NCBI GenBank assembly: GCA_963831705.1
Contig: CAWHRE010000005.1
Location: forward strand, 310,001-374,000
Reading direction: 5' to 3'
Source: DASQPR01 sp963831705
Lineage (GTDB): Bacteria; Actinomycetota; Actinomycetes; Mycobacteriales; Micromonosporaceae
Length of the DNA stretch: 64,000 nucleotides
Below are positions 55,835 through 64,000 of this stretch, in pieces; positions within the stretch are counted from its first letter, which is position 1, and the number at the start of each line of letters is the position of its first letter. A model generated the notes under the pieces. That model searched no databases. It had not been told where the DNA came from and saw nothing but the letters and a program-made list of their open reading frames with translations. The translations under genes and the position numbers were made by a program.

Positions 55835-57680
55835 TTACTCGACGCCGAGGCGTGCTTTCAAGGCATCGAGTTCGGCCCAGAGGACACCTGGGAGCTTCTC
55901 GCCGAACTGCTCGAACCATGCCACGACCTGCGGGATCTCGGCACGCCACTCGTCGGTGTCGACGCGGAGCGCAGCCTCGATGTCGGCCGCCGAAAGATCA
56001 AGCCCATCAAGATCAAGCGAGTCAGGCGTGGGTACGTGCCCGATCGCGGTCTCCACCGCGGATGCCTTTCCTTCGATGCGCTCGATCACCCACTTCAATA
56101 CCCGGCTGTTCTCGCCGAACCCGGGCCAGAGGAACTGACCCTCGTCGCCCCGGCGGAACCAGTTCACGTAGAAGATCTTCGGGAGCAACGACGCGTCGCC
56201 GGCGCGGTCGCCGCCACCCTTGCCCATCTGGATCCAGTGATTGAAGTAATCACCGGCGTTGTAACCGATGAACGGGAGCATCGCCATCGGGTCGCGGCGG
56301 ACCACGCCGACCTCGCCAACCGCGGCCGCCGTGGTCTCGGACGAGAGCGTTGCGCCCATGTAGACGCCGTGCACCCAGTCCCGAGCCTCGGTGACCAGCG
56401 GAATCGTGGTCTTACGGCGACCGCCGAACAGAATCGCATCGATCGGTACGCCCTGCGGGTCCTCATACTCGTCGGCGAGGATCGGGCACTGCGTGATCGG
56501 CGTGCAGAAGCGGCTGTTCGGGTGGCTCGACACGTTCTCCGAGGCCGGCGTCCAGTCGTTGCCGTGCCAGTCGATCAGGTGCGCGGGCGGCTCGCCCATG
56601 CCCTCCCACCACACGTCGCCGTCATCGGTACGGGCGACGTTCGTGAACAGCGTGTTGCCCTTGGCGATCGTGCGCATCGCGTTCGGGTTCGTCTTGTAGT
56701 CGGTACCCGGTGCCACGCCGAACAGGCCGTACTCCGGATTCACCGCGTACAGGCGACCGTCGGCGCCGTAGCGCATCCAGGCGATGTCGTCGCCGAGCGT
56801 ACGGACGGTCCAGCCGGGAATCGTCGGCTCGAGCATCGCCAGGTTCGTCTTGCCGCAGGCCGACGGGAACGCACCCGCGACGTGGTAGACCTTGCCCTCG
56901 GGCGACGTGAGTTTGAGGATCAGCATGTGCTCGGCCAGCCAGCCCTCGTCCCGGCCCATCACGCTGGCGATCCGCAGCGAGTAGCACTTCTTGCCGAGCA
57001 ACGAGTTGCCGCCGTAGCCGGAACCGTACGACCAGATCATCCGCTCTTCGGGGAAGTGCGAGATGTATTTCTCCTCGTTGCACGGCCACGGGACATCCGC
57101 TTCGCCGTCCGCGAGCGGGGCACCGACGCTGTGCAGGGCCGGTACGAAGACGGCGTCGTCACCCATCGCTTCCAGCACGTGCGTACCCATGCGCGTCATG
57201 ATCTTCATGGACATCACGACGTACGCGCTGTCGGTGATCTCGACACCGAACATCGGGTTGTCGGCGGTCAGTGGCCCCATGCAGAACGGAATCACGTACA
57301 TCGTGCGACCGACCATGCAGCCGCGGTACAGCTCGGTCATGAGGCTCTTCATGTCGGCCGGCGCCATCCAGTTGTTCGTCGGCCCGGCGTCGTCCGGGTC
57401 GACCGAACAAATGAACGTGCGCTGCTCGACCCGCGCCACATCGGTCGGATCGGTCTTTGCCCAGAACGAGTTCGGCTTCAACTCGTCGTTGAGCCGGACG
57501 AGCGTACCGGCGGCGACGAGTTCGTCCGATGAGTCGCTTCCACTCCGCGTCCGAGCCATCGACCCAGACGATCCGGTCGGGCGTGGTGAGTTCGGCTACT
57601 TCCCGAACCCAGGCGAGAAGGCGCTGGTGGGTGGTCGGTTCGTGGTCCAACCCGAGCGGGAAGGTGGACGTAGCGGTCAT
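55835..57680 (-). CDS. pckG: GTP-dependent phosphoenolpyruvate carboxykinase, one frameshift near the start
   Basis: The main frame covers residues from SDELVAAGTLVRLNDELKPN to the end: GACGKTNLAMLEPTIPG P-loop-like kinase-1 loop (about 280), CICS-like FICSVDPDDAGPTNNWMAP, and FPSACGKTNLAML active-site Cys. The proper N-terminus (FPLGLDHEPTTHQRLLAWVR, WVDGSDAEWKRL) begins at ATG 57680 behind AAAGGAG in another frame. Skipping one base at about 57530 joins KRL to SDELVAAG. Converts oxaloacetate and GTP to PEP. Probably a sequence error or a real frameshift. Confidence 0.88.
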
Positions 57681-58016
57681 GACGCGATCTCCTTTGGTCG
57701 TCGTCGTCGTGCAGTTTGGCCATGGATTCCGGGTACGGCTCATGGCCGATCGGGTGCTGGCGTCGCCAAGATCATTAGCGACAGCGATGCCGGTTCGGTC
57801 ATGTAAAACCGATGGACATCCGAAGTTCCGCTCAGCGTAAGCCCGGATACCGTCCCAGTCATTGGGAGAGCTTGTGAAAAAGTGCACAAGGTTGCAGATT
57901 CTGCGGACGGATGTTTGCTAGCGCTCGGTTAACGGATTCTCGCTGCACATTCGCGCATTGCTCGGGCTTTCGTCTTAGCGACAAGTGGGCCGGTCAATTT
58001 CGGTACGCTTTCGTGC
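57681..58016. other. 336-bp divergent regulatory region of pckG and gtrA-like gene
   Basis: No credible gene. It must hold the promoters of pckG (leftward) and the first GtrA gene (rightward). A CRP-like palindrome lies in its centre, described separately. Confidence 0.5.
57871..57890. promoter_or_regulatory. CRP/GlxR-like or Rex-like operator candidate
   Basis: CTTGTGAAAAAGTGCACAAG: it contains TGTGA-AAAAGT-GCACA, one mismatch from the actinobacterial CRP/GlxR consensus TGTGA-N6-TCACA, and also resembles Rex sites (TTGTGAA...CACAA). It lies 190 bp upstream of the pckG start. Either factor would suit a gluconeogenic gene. Confidence 0.4.
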
Positions 58017-58535
58017 GTGCCCGAACGCTCCGCCTCGGATGCCGGACCACCCGACACTCGTACGTACTATTCGCGGCTGCGAGTCGACCTCCAGGAAGTG
58101 GGCCGATTCAGCGTCGTCGGAATCGTGGCCTGGATCGTCGATACGCTCGCTTTCAACGTCGCGCTCAGCTTGCTCGCCGAGGATTGGCTGGCCGCCGCGG
58201 TCATTTCCACCTGCATTTCGGCGACCGTTGCATTCATCGGCAATCGATTCTGGACCTGGCGCGATCGGCCGCGGTCGAGCCTGCGACGCGAATACATCCT
58301 GTACGCCGTGTTCAACGTGATGGGCCTGCTGATCAGCCTCGCGTGCCTGTGGATCAGCCACAGCCTGCTCGGCGCATGGCGACCGAACATCTTCCACACC
58401 AGACTCGCCGACAACATCGCCAAGCAGGGCTTCGGGCTGATCTTGGGCACGGTCTTCCGCTTCTGGGCGTACCGGCGGTACGTGTTCTCGGCGGCGCTGC
58501 CGCCTGAGCCCGTACCCGCGACTGACGTGACCTGA
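58017..58535 (+). CDS. GtrA-family membrane protein
   Basis: 172 residues from GTG 58017, four transmembrane helices (about 28-50, 58-78, 98-118, 135-155). GtrA pattern FSVVGIVAWIVDTLAFNVAL and TVAFIGNRFWTWRDR, IAKQGFGLILGTVFRFWAYR. GtrA proteins are thought to move polyprenyl-linked sugars. Nine bp from a second GtrA gene. Confidence 0.88.
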   Translation: MPERSASDAGPPDTRTYYSRLRVDLQEVGRFSVVGIVAWIVDTLAFNVALSLLAEDWLAAAVISTCISATVAFIGNRFWTWRDRPRSSLRREYILYAVFNVMGLLISLACLWISHSLLGAWRPNIFHTRLADNIAKQGFGLILGTVFRFWAYRRYVFSAALPPEPVPATDVT

Positions 58536-58544
58536 ACCGCAGCT

Positions 58545-59189
58545 GTGCAGCGCAGCATGCGGATCACAGGTAGCTCCCGTAATGTGGTGCTGGTGCGTCT
58601 GATCCGATTGATCCCCGAGCACCGCCGCAGCCTCGTCAAGGAGCTGGTCACGTTCGGCTCGGTCGGCGCCTTCAACACGGCGTTCGGCATGGTTCTGTTC
58701 AATGTCTTCTTCTCGCTGGGCAGCCTGACCGCCAATACGATCTCCACCGCTATCGCCACGTGTTGCTCATTCGTGCTGAATCGGCACGTCACGTACCGTC
58801 ACCGCGCTCGGACGCCACTGATCCGCGAGCTGCCGCTGTTCGCGTTCCTGAATCTGATCGGTCTCGGCATCCAGCTGGCCATCCTGCACGGCGGCTCGCT
58901 CCTGTTCGGCGTGGACAGCGCCGACCGGCTCGGCCAGAACGCGCTGCGCTTCGGCAGCGTCGCAGTCAGTACGGTCTTCCTGCTGCTCACCTACCGGACG
59001 TTCGTTTTCAAGAAGCATCCGGCCGAGGCTGAGGCGGCGCTGACAAGCATCGTTCCGGTCACGCCCGACATGATCGAGGACGATCTCGACGACGACGTTG
59101 CCGAGTTCGATTTGCTGACCGAGCCACTCGAAGCCGAGCTCCAACCGCGGCGCGAAGGCGCCCGGGCCGGCGTCAACGGCCCGCGGTAA
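58545..59189 (+). CDS. GtrA-family membrane protein (second copy)
   Basis: 214 residues from GTG 58545 (starts at 58557 or 58590 also possible). Same fold (LVTFGSVGAFNTAFGMVLFN, CCSFVLNRHVTYRHR, RFGSVAVSTVFLLLTYRTFV) with a long acidic C-terminal tail (EDDLDDDVAEFDLL). A diverged neighbour of the first GtrA; corresponds in position to Rv3277 of mycobacteria. Confidence 0.87.
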   Translation: MQRSMRITGSSRNVVLVRLIRLIPEHRRSLVKELVTFGSVGAFNTAFGMVLFNVFFSLGSLTANTISTAIATCCSFVLNRHVTYRHRARTPLIRELPLFAFLNLIGLGIQLAILHGGSLLFGVDSADRLGQNALRFGSVAVSTVFLLLTYRTFVFKKHPAEAEAALTSIVPVTPDMIEDDLDDDVAEFDLLTEPLEAELQPRREGARAGVNGPR

Positions 59190-59199
59190 CGCTCTCTAG

Positions 59200-59676
59200 A
59201 TGATCCGCTCGGGTACCGGTGCGCCGGCCGAGTTGTTCTTCGAGGACATGACGGTCGGCACCACATATGACCTCGGCACCGTCACAATCGATCGCGCCGA
59301 GATGCTGGCGTTCGCGCAGCGTTTCGACCCGCAGTGGTACCACGTCAACCAAGATCTTGCCGAAACCACCGCGTACGGCGACATCATCGCGAGCGGCTTC
59401 TTCACCGCGTCCCTGTTCATGCGGGCGTACGTCGACCACGTGCTGGCCCGCGCGGCGGGCAACGCGTCGCCCGGCCTCGAGGAACTGCGCTGGCTGGCGC
59501 CGGTGTACGCCGGCGACGTCCTCGCGACCCGCCTTGATGTGCTGGGTGCGGACCGCTCCGCTTCTCGGCCCGGCTACGGAACGTTGCGCCTTCGGGCGAC
59601 GATGACCCGGCGTAACGGAGATCACAAAGACGTCCTGCGAACGACGTTCCGTGGATGGTTCGCGCTGCGGCCATAA
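59200..59676 (+). CDS. MaoC-like hot-dog fold dehydratase
   Basis: 158 residues. R-specific hydratase motif region AFAQRFDPQWYHVNQDLAET followed by AYGDIIASGFFTASLFMRAY, then ELRWLAPVYAGDVLATRLDV as in MaoC/enoyl-CoA hydratase 2. Likely acts on acyl thioesters. Ends in a bidirectional terminator. Confidence 0.87.
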   Translation: MIRSGTGAPAELFFEDMTVGTTYDLGTVTIDRAEMLAFAQRFDPQWYHVNQDLAETTAYGDIIASGFFTASLFMRAYVDHVLARAAGNASPGLEELRWLAPVYAGDVLATRLDVLGADRSASRPGYGTLRLRATMTRRNGDHKDVLRTTFRGWFALRP

Positions 59677-59711
59677 AAAGATCCGGGCACCCGACGGGCA
59701 CCCGGATCTTT
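59677..59711. terminator. Bidirectional terminator between maoC-like and PH-domain genes
   Basis: AAAGATCCGGG (59677-59687) and CCCGGATCTTT (59701-59711): an 11-bp perfect stem with A/T-rich ends on both sides, between convergent genes. Confidence 0.85.
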
Positions 59712-59725
59712 CGCTTACCCCTGGA

Positions 59726-60268
59726 TCAGCTGTTTTCCTTGCTCAGCTGCTGGGTCGAACCGTCGTTCGGGCTCTTCTGCGCGGGCGGGCGAACGTCGTC
59801 CGGGTCGATCAGCTCGTGCAGTTCACGAGCCACCCGTACGACGTGCGGAATCTCCTTCAGCGGCTCCTGGCCGCGCTCGCCCGCCGACTCGATGATCAGC
59901 GTGCCGCTGCCGATCAGCCGGTCGAAGAACGACTGGTGGGATGCCACGTCGCTGACCCGGTTGAGCGGGATGTTCTCCATGTCGCGGCTGAATACGCCGG
60001 TCCGCGTGATAACCCGCTCATTCGTGAAAACGTAGTGCGTGGCGCGCCACTTCATGAACGGCCACAGCCAGAACACCACGATGAGGGCGAGCGCGATCAC
60101 CGCGAAGATGAGCGTGACAACTTCGCCCGGATTCCACCACCACACCAAGCCCATGCCGACCAGGCTGGCAATCAGAATGGCGAACGGTCCGACCACCGAC
60201 TTCCAGTGCGGGTGGAGATGCATGACCACACTTTCGTTGCTGGTCAGCTCATTTTCCGGAAACCCCAC
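59726..60268 (-). CDS. PH-domain (bPH2/YdbS-like) membrane protein
   Basis: 180 residues with two helices (VGPFAILIASLVGMGLVWWW, VVTLIFAVIALALIVVFWLW) followed by a bacterial PH domain (WRATHYVFTNERVITRTGVF, IESAGERGQEPLKEIPHV). Homologue of Rv3278c, in the same position beside birA. Role unknown. Confidence 0.9.
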   Translation of the reverse strand: MGFPENELTSNESVVMHLHPHWKSVVGPFAILIASLVGMGLVWWWNPGEVVTLIFAVIALALIVVFWLWPFMKWRATHYVFTNERVITRTGVFSRDMENIPLNRVSDVASHQSFFDRLIGSGTLIIESAGERGQEPLKEIPHVVRVARELHELIDPDDVRPPAQKSPNDGSTQQLSKENS

Positions 60269-60360
60269 ACCAACCTCCCTCAGTTTTCACTTTCATTTAT
60301 CCGGGCATGACGGTAGCGGAGACCGTCACCGTTCGGTCTCCCCTGAACGTTCTGCATTTA

Positions 60361-61221
60361 CTACGGGCTGTTGTCCGTACGTACGTGAACGACGTCACCG
60401 GCTGCGATGCTGCGCCCGTCGACGACCAGGCACCCATCGTCGTCCACCGATGTGGCCATGCCGACAAGATGTTCGCCGCCGGGCAACTCCACGCGTACGG
60501 TCCGGCCGATCGTCGCGCAGTGGAACCGGTAAAGCTCCAGCAGGCCGCTCCGCTCCGGGTCACCGTCGGCGTCGCGCCAGGCGGCGTACCGATCGGCGAA
60601 CGTACGCAACAGCGCGCGCAACAGCGGATCACGGTCCACACACGACGATCCCGACAGTTGCAACGACGTCGCGTCGGGCCTCGGCAACTCGGGTTCGCGC
60701 AGCGTGACGTTCAGGCCGATGCCGACCACGACGGCCGGGGCGGTTCCGTTCGGCGAGGCGACCGTCTCCGCGAGTACGCCGGCGCACTTGCGATCCGCGA
60801 TCAGCAGGTCGTTCGGCCACTTGAGGACGGCGTCCACGTCGCCCATTCGCCGAACCGACTGCGCGAGCGCGACGCCCGCGAGAAGCGGCAGGTGGGCGTA
60901 CCGCCGGAGGGGTATCGGCGACCAGCCGCGATCCGGCACCGCCGCGCCCGGCCGGAGCAGCATGCTGACCGCGATGCCGGCCGCGGGCGGTGACGTCCAC
61001 TGCCGATCAAGTCGGCCGCGCCCGGCGGTCTGCTCGTCCGCGACCACGGCCAAGCCTTCGGGGGCGCCGTCCCGGGCCGCCGCGGCCGCGTCGGCGTTCG
61101 TCGACCCGGTCTGGAACCGGTAGCGCACGTCGGTCCACAACCCGCCGTCCACGATGAGCGCCCGGCGAAGTGCGCGCTCGGACAGCGGCGGACGTTCCAG
61201 ATCCGAATAAGGCGACCCCAC
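60361..61221 (-). CDS. birA: Biotin--[acetyl-CoA-carboxylase] ligase
   Basis: 286 residues, group I (no N-terminal DNA-binding domain). Biotinyl-AMP motif ADEQTAGRGRLDRQWTSPPA, LKWPNDLLIADRKCAGVLAE, VVVGIGLNVTLREPELPR and a C-terminal SH3-like domain. Attaches biotin to the carboxylase alpha subunit; sits divergent from accD5, the beta subunit. Confidence 0.95.
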   Translation of the reverse strand: MGSPYSDLERPPLSERALRRALIVDGGLWTDVRYRFQTGSTNADAAAAARDGAPEGLAVVADEQTAGRGRLDRQWTSPPAAGIAVSMLLRPGAAVPDRGWSPIPLRRYAHLPLLAGVALAQSVRRMGDVDAVLKWPNDLLIADRKCAGVLAETVASPNGTAPAVVVGIGLNVTLREPELPRPDATSLQLSGSSCVDRDPLLRALLRTFADRYAAWRDADGDPERSGLLELYRFHCATIGRTVRVELPGGEHLVGMATSVDDDGCLVVDGRSIAAGDVVHVRTDNSP

Positions 61222-61270
61222 CTCGGAAGCCTAGCCACGCCGAATCCACGGCGGCGACCCGGTTGCGCGA

Positions 61271-61333
61271 AGTTGATCCTGGAGTTAGTAGCGCGACACA
61301 CCGTCGAAGCGTCAACTAAGTCCAGGATCAACA
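61271..61333. repeat. 63-bp palindromic repeat, copy R8, between divergent genes
   Basis: Complete copy (one arm mismatch, G for C in the right arm), 50 bp from the birA start and 55 bp from the accD5 start, hence in the shared promoter region. Confidence 0.95.
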
Positions 61334-61388
61334 GGGGCTCTCACTGGGGGTTGGGGAGGCGGCGATCGGTGGCGGATAGCATCGGGGC

Positions 61389-62975
61389 GTGACGGCCGAG
61401 ACGCAAGCGCAGAACCTTCATACGACCGCGGGCAAGCTCGAAGATCATCGAAGGCGGCTGGAGGAGGCGGTACACGCCGGGTCGGCGCGCGCGATCGAAA
61501 AGCAGCACGCCCGCGGCAAGAAGACCGCCCGTGAGCGCATCGACGCGCTGCTCGACGAGGGATCGTTCGTCGAACTCGACGAGTTCGCGCGGCACCGTTC
61601 GACGAACTTCGGCATGGAGAACTCCCGGCCGTACGGGGATGGCGTGGTGACCGGCTACGGCACGGTCGACGGCCGCCCCGTCTGCGTGTTCGCGCAGGAC
61701 TTCACGATTTTCGGCGGCTCGCTCGGCGAGGTATTCGGCGAGAAGATCGTCAAGGTCATGGACATGGCGATGAAGACCGGGTGCCCGGTGATCGGCATCA
61801 ACGACTCCGGCGGCGCTCGCATCCAGGAGGGTGTGGCATCCCTCGGCCTGTACGGCGAGATCTTCTTCCGCAACGTGCGCGCGTCCGGCGTGATCCCGCA
61901 GATCTCCCTGGTCGTGGGCCCGTGCGCGGGTGGCGCCGTGTATTCGCCGGCGGTCACCGACTTCACCGTCATGGTCGACAAGACCTCACACATGTTCATC
62001 ACCGGCCCGGACGTGATCAAGACGGTGACCGGCGAGGACGTCGGCATGGAGGAGCTCGGTGGCGCCCGTACGCACAACACCAAGTCCGGCAACGCGCACT
62101 ATCTGGCCACGGACGAGGACGACGCGTTCGAGTACGTGAAGGCGCTGCTCTCGTACCTGCCGTCCAACAATCTGGACGAGCCCGTGGTCTACGACGTCAT
62201 CTCGCCGATCGACCCGACAGAGGCTGACGAAGAGCTGGACACGCTGATCCCCGACTCCGCGAACCAGCCGTACGACATGCATCGGGTGATCGAGAGCATC
62301 CTCGACGACGGCGAGTTCCTCGAGGTACACCAGCTGTTCGCGCAGAACATCATCGTCGGCTTCGGTCGCGTCGAAGGCCGCCCGGTCGGCGTCGTGGCGA
62401 ACCAGCCGATGCACTTCGCCGGCTGTCTCGATATCGATGCCTCTGAAAAGGCGGCTCGGTTCGTGCGTACCTGTGACGCGTTTAATGTTCCGGTCTTGAC
62501 GTTCGTCGACGTGCCCGGGTTCCTTCCCGGAACCGATCAGGAGTGGGACGGCATCATCCGCCGCGGCGCCAAACTGATCTACGCGTACGCCGAGGCCACC
62601 GTCCCGAAGATCACCGTGATCACGCGCAAGTCGTACGGCGGCGCGTACGACGTGATGGGCTCGAAGCACATGGGCGCGGATCTGAACTTCGCGTGGCCGA
62701 CCGCACAGATCGCGGTGATGGGCGCACAGGGCGCGGTGAACATCCTGTACCGCTCGGAACTCAAGGACGCGGCCGATCCGATCGCGAAGCGGGCCGAGTT
62801 GGTCGAAGAGTACGAAGACACGCTGGTCAACCCGTATGTGGCGGCCGAACGTGGCTATGTGGACTCGGTCATCGCGCCGTCGGCGACCAGGTCGCAGATC
62901 GTACGCGGGCTGCGTCAGCTGCGGAACAAGCGCGACAGCCTGCCGCCGAAGAAGCACGGAAACATTCCGTTGTAG
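61389..62975 (+). CDS. accD5: Acyl-CoA (propionyl-CoA) carboxylase beta subunit
   Basis: 528 residues from GTG 61389. Carboxyltransferase N- and C-domains: EKQHARGKKTARERIDALLD, GINDSGGARIQEGVASLGLY, VVGPCAGGAVYSPAVTDF and RKSYGGAYDVMGSKHMGADL. Makes methylmalonyl-CoA/malonyl-CoA with a biotinylated alpha subunit elsewhere. Followed by DUF2199 and the epsilon subunit. Confidence 0.94.
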   Translation: MTAETQAQNLHTTAGKLEDHRRRLEEAVHAGSARAIEKQHARGKKTARERIDALLDEGSFVELDEFARHRSTNFGMENSRPYGDGVVTGYGTVDGRPVCVFAQDFTIFGGSLGEVFGEKIVKVMDMAMKTGCPVIGINDSGGARIQEGVASLGLYGEIFFRNVRASGVIPQISLVVGPCAGGAVYSPAVTDFTVMVDKTSHMFITGPDVIKTVTGEDVGMEELGGARTHNTKSGNAHYLATDEDDAFEYVKALLSYLPSNNLDEPVVYDVISPIDPTEADEELDTLIPDSANQPYDMHRVIESILDDGEFLEVHQLFAQNIIVGFGRVEGRPVGVVANQPMHFAGCLDIDASEKAARFVRTCDAFNVPVLTFVDVPGFLPGTDQEWDGIIRRGAKLIYAYAEATVPKITVITRKSYGGAYDVMGSKHMGADLNFAWPTAQIAVMGAQGAVNILYRSELKDAADPIAKRAELVEEYEDTLVNPYVAAERGYVDSVIAPSATRSQIVRGLRQLRNKRDSLPPKKHGNIPL

Positions 62976-62984
62976 ATTGCCCGG

Positions 62985-63488
62985 ATGGTTTCCCCCACCG
63001 GCTACACGTGCGGCAGTTGCGGGCAGGTCCACGACGAGCTTCCGACGTCGTACCGCACCACTGCGCCCGATTACTGGTCCGACGAACTCGCCGACGACGA
63101 GCACAGCGATCTGAATGACGACCTTTGCATCATCCGCGGCGAGCACTTCTTCGTGCAGGGCAACCTACACATCCCGATCACCGACACCGGCGAGTCGTTC
63201 CATTGGGGTGTCTGGGTCTCGCTGTCGAAGGAGAACTTCGCCCGCATGATCGAGGTTTGGGAGCAGGACGGTCGCGAGTCCGAGCCTCCGTATTTCGGCT
63301 GGCTGTCCACGTCGCTACCGTACGAGCCGGGCACGCTCAGCCTGAAGACGAACGTGCACACGAACCCGGTCGGCGAGAAGCCGTGGATCGAGATCGAGCC
63401 GACCGACCATCCGCTCGCCGTCGAAGTGGCAGCCGGGATGACCAGCGCTCGCGTGCAGGAACTCGCCGAGCGGCTGATGCACGGGTAG
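62985..63488 (+). CDS. DUF2199 protein
   Basis: 167 residues. Starts with a zinc-ribbon-like CGSCGQVHDELPTSY, then HWGVWVSLSKENFARMIEVW and PTDHPLAVEVAAGMTSARVQ, matching DUF2199. Function unknown. It is inserted between accD5 (9 bp) and accE5 (16 bp). Confidence 0.85.
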   Translation: MVSPTGYTCGSCGQVHDELPTSYRTTAPDYWSDELADDEHSDLNDDLCIIRGEHFFVQGNLHIPITDTGESFHWGVWVSLSKENFARMIEVWEQDGRESEPPYFGWLSTSLPYEPGTLSLKTNVHTNPVGEKPWIEIEPTDHPLAVEVAAGMTSARVQELAERLMHG

Positions 63489-63504
63489 CGGATATGCTCG
63501 GCTC

Positions 63505-63699
63505 ATGTCCGACCCGATGTTTCGCGTGACTCGCGGCAATCCGACACCGGAAGAGCTGGCCGCGCTGGTCGGCGTGCTTTGGACGCGTCGGCAGTCAGCG
63601 GCTGCGGCGCCACGGACGCCAATCGGCTCACGGTGGCGCGCGCCGCTGCCCGGCCCGCTGCCACAGCCTGGCCGGGGTGTGTGGTCCGGCAAGTTCTAG
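63505..63699 (+). CDS. accE5: Acyl-CoA carboxylase epsilon subunit
   Basis: 64 residues: FRVTRGNPTPEELAALVGVL helix, then SRWRAPLPGPLPQPGRGVW as in actinobacterial epsilon subunits. Stabilises the AccA3-AccD5 complex. Confidence 0.9.
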   Translation: MSDPMFRVTRGNPTPEELAALVGVLWTRRQSAAAAPRTPIGSRWRAPLPGPLPQPGRGVWSGKF

Positions 63700-63726
63700 G
63701 GGTACACGCTCGATAAGATCCCAATC

Positions 63727-64000
63727 GTGACCGACGTACCCCGCCTTGTGCTCGCTTCGCAAAGTCCGGCCCGTCTTCGGACGCTCGCCGCCGCCGGTAT
63801 CGAGGCCGAAGTGATCGTGAGCGGCGTCGACGAATCTGCGGTCGACGCGACTCGGCCGGACAAGCTGAGTGCCGTCCTGGCCCGGATGAAGGCCGAGGCG
63901 GTCGCGATGCGCCTGCGCACATCCGAGCGCTACCGCGAAAATCTTCTGATCCTCGGCTGCGATTCGGTGCTCTGGTTCGATGGCCGGATCCTCGGCAAGC
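63727..64000 (+). CDS. maf: Maf family nucleotide pyrophosphatase, N-terminal part, cut by window edge
   Basis: GTG 63727; 91 residues visible. LVLASQSPARLRTLAAAGIE and ILGCDSVLWFDGRILGK are the family's start and Asp-containing motif. Hydrolyses modified or non-canonical NTPs. Gene order accD5-accE5-maf as in mycobacteria. Confidence 0.93.
   Translation, partial: MTDVPRLVLASQSPARLRTLAAAGIEAEVIVSGVDESAVDATRPDKLSAVLARMKAEAVAMRLRTSERYRENLLILGCDSVLWFDGRILGK

Noticed and set aside
55199..57532. 777-codon open frame on the + strand
   Set aside because: It lies antisense to the prenyl synthase and pckG genes, which carry clear family motifs. Long antisense frames are common in high-GC DNA.

Overview
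The window is chromosomal DNA from a high-GC actinobacterium. G+C is about two thirds by eye and GTG starts are frequent. Markers include a mycothiol gene (mshB), an AdnAB helicase-nuclease, acyl-CoA carboxylase beta/epsilon subunits, an Sdh1-type succinate dehydrogenase, GTP-type PEP carboxykinase and DUF4245. Blocks match known mycobacterial neighbourhoods: dapC/fdx/mshB and dapD/dapE/LOG; ychF, ispH, xseAB, DUF4245, glpX, phoH2 and a short Z-prenyl synthase; GtrA, PH-domain protein, birA, accD5, accE5, maf. I cannot name the genus.

Layout. 1-8.3 kb: end of an M16 peptidase, a membrane-anchored protein, adnA-adnB. 8.4-16.1 kb: LOG protein, lysine/DAP genes dapE, dapD, dapC, ferredoxin, mshB, small membrane proteins. 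16.2-22.3 kb: an S9 peptidase and the sdh operon with a strong terminator. 22.3-26.9 kb: accessory patch with Nudix, a pterin-dehydratase-like protein, GNAT, a Phd/RelE toxin-antitoxin pair, ychF, and an AbiEi/AbiEii pair whose toxin is decayed. 26.9-38.6 kb: kinase-like, oxidoreductase and TehA-like genes, a formylglycine-generating-enzyme homologue, a MazG protein, small membrane proteins, a CopG/RHH regulator, an acyl-CoA dehydrogenase-like gene, and an Ada-AlkA/Ogt alkylation-repair pair. 38.8-44.8 kb: a heterodimeric ABC exporter, a Gly/Asp/Tyr/Gln-rich protein, rmuC. 44.8-55.8 kb: ATP-grasp/kinase/methyltransferase cluster, ispH, xseAB, DUF4245, glpX, rhomboid, a trypsin-like protease relic, a lytic transglycosylase, phoH, prenyl synthase. 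55.8-64 kb: pckG, two GtrA proteins, MaoC, PH protein, birA, accD5-DUF2199-accE5, maf (cut by the window edge).

The most unusual signal is a family of near-palindromic intergenic repeats. Six copies are exactly 63 bp, one is expanded to 90 bp, and one is a half-copy relic. Arms begin AGTTGATCCTGGAGTTAG. Most sit on or within a few bases of a stop codon, and some supply a gene's stop or last codons. Two copies in opposite orientation bracket a single mazG gene, and one lies between the divergent birA and accD5 genes. I see no mobilising gene for them here.

A second anomaly is that three housekeeping genes (adnA, dapC, pckG) have broken reading frames. Four of the breaks are each cured by skipping exactly one base. 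This points to insertion errors in the sequence or to an unusual +1 decoding or decay process.
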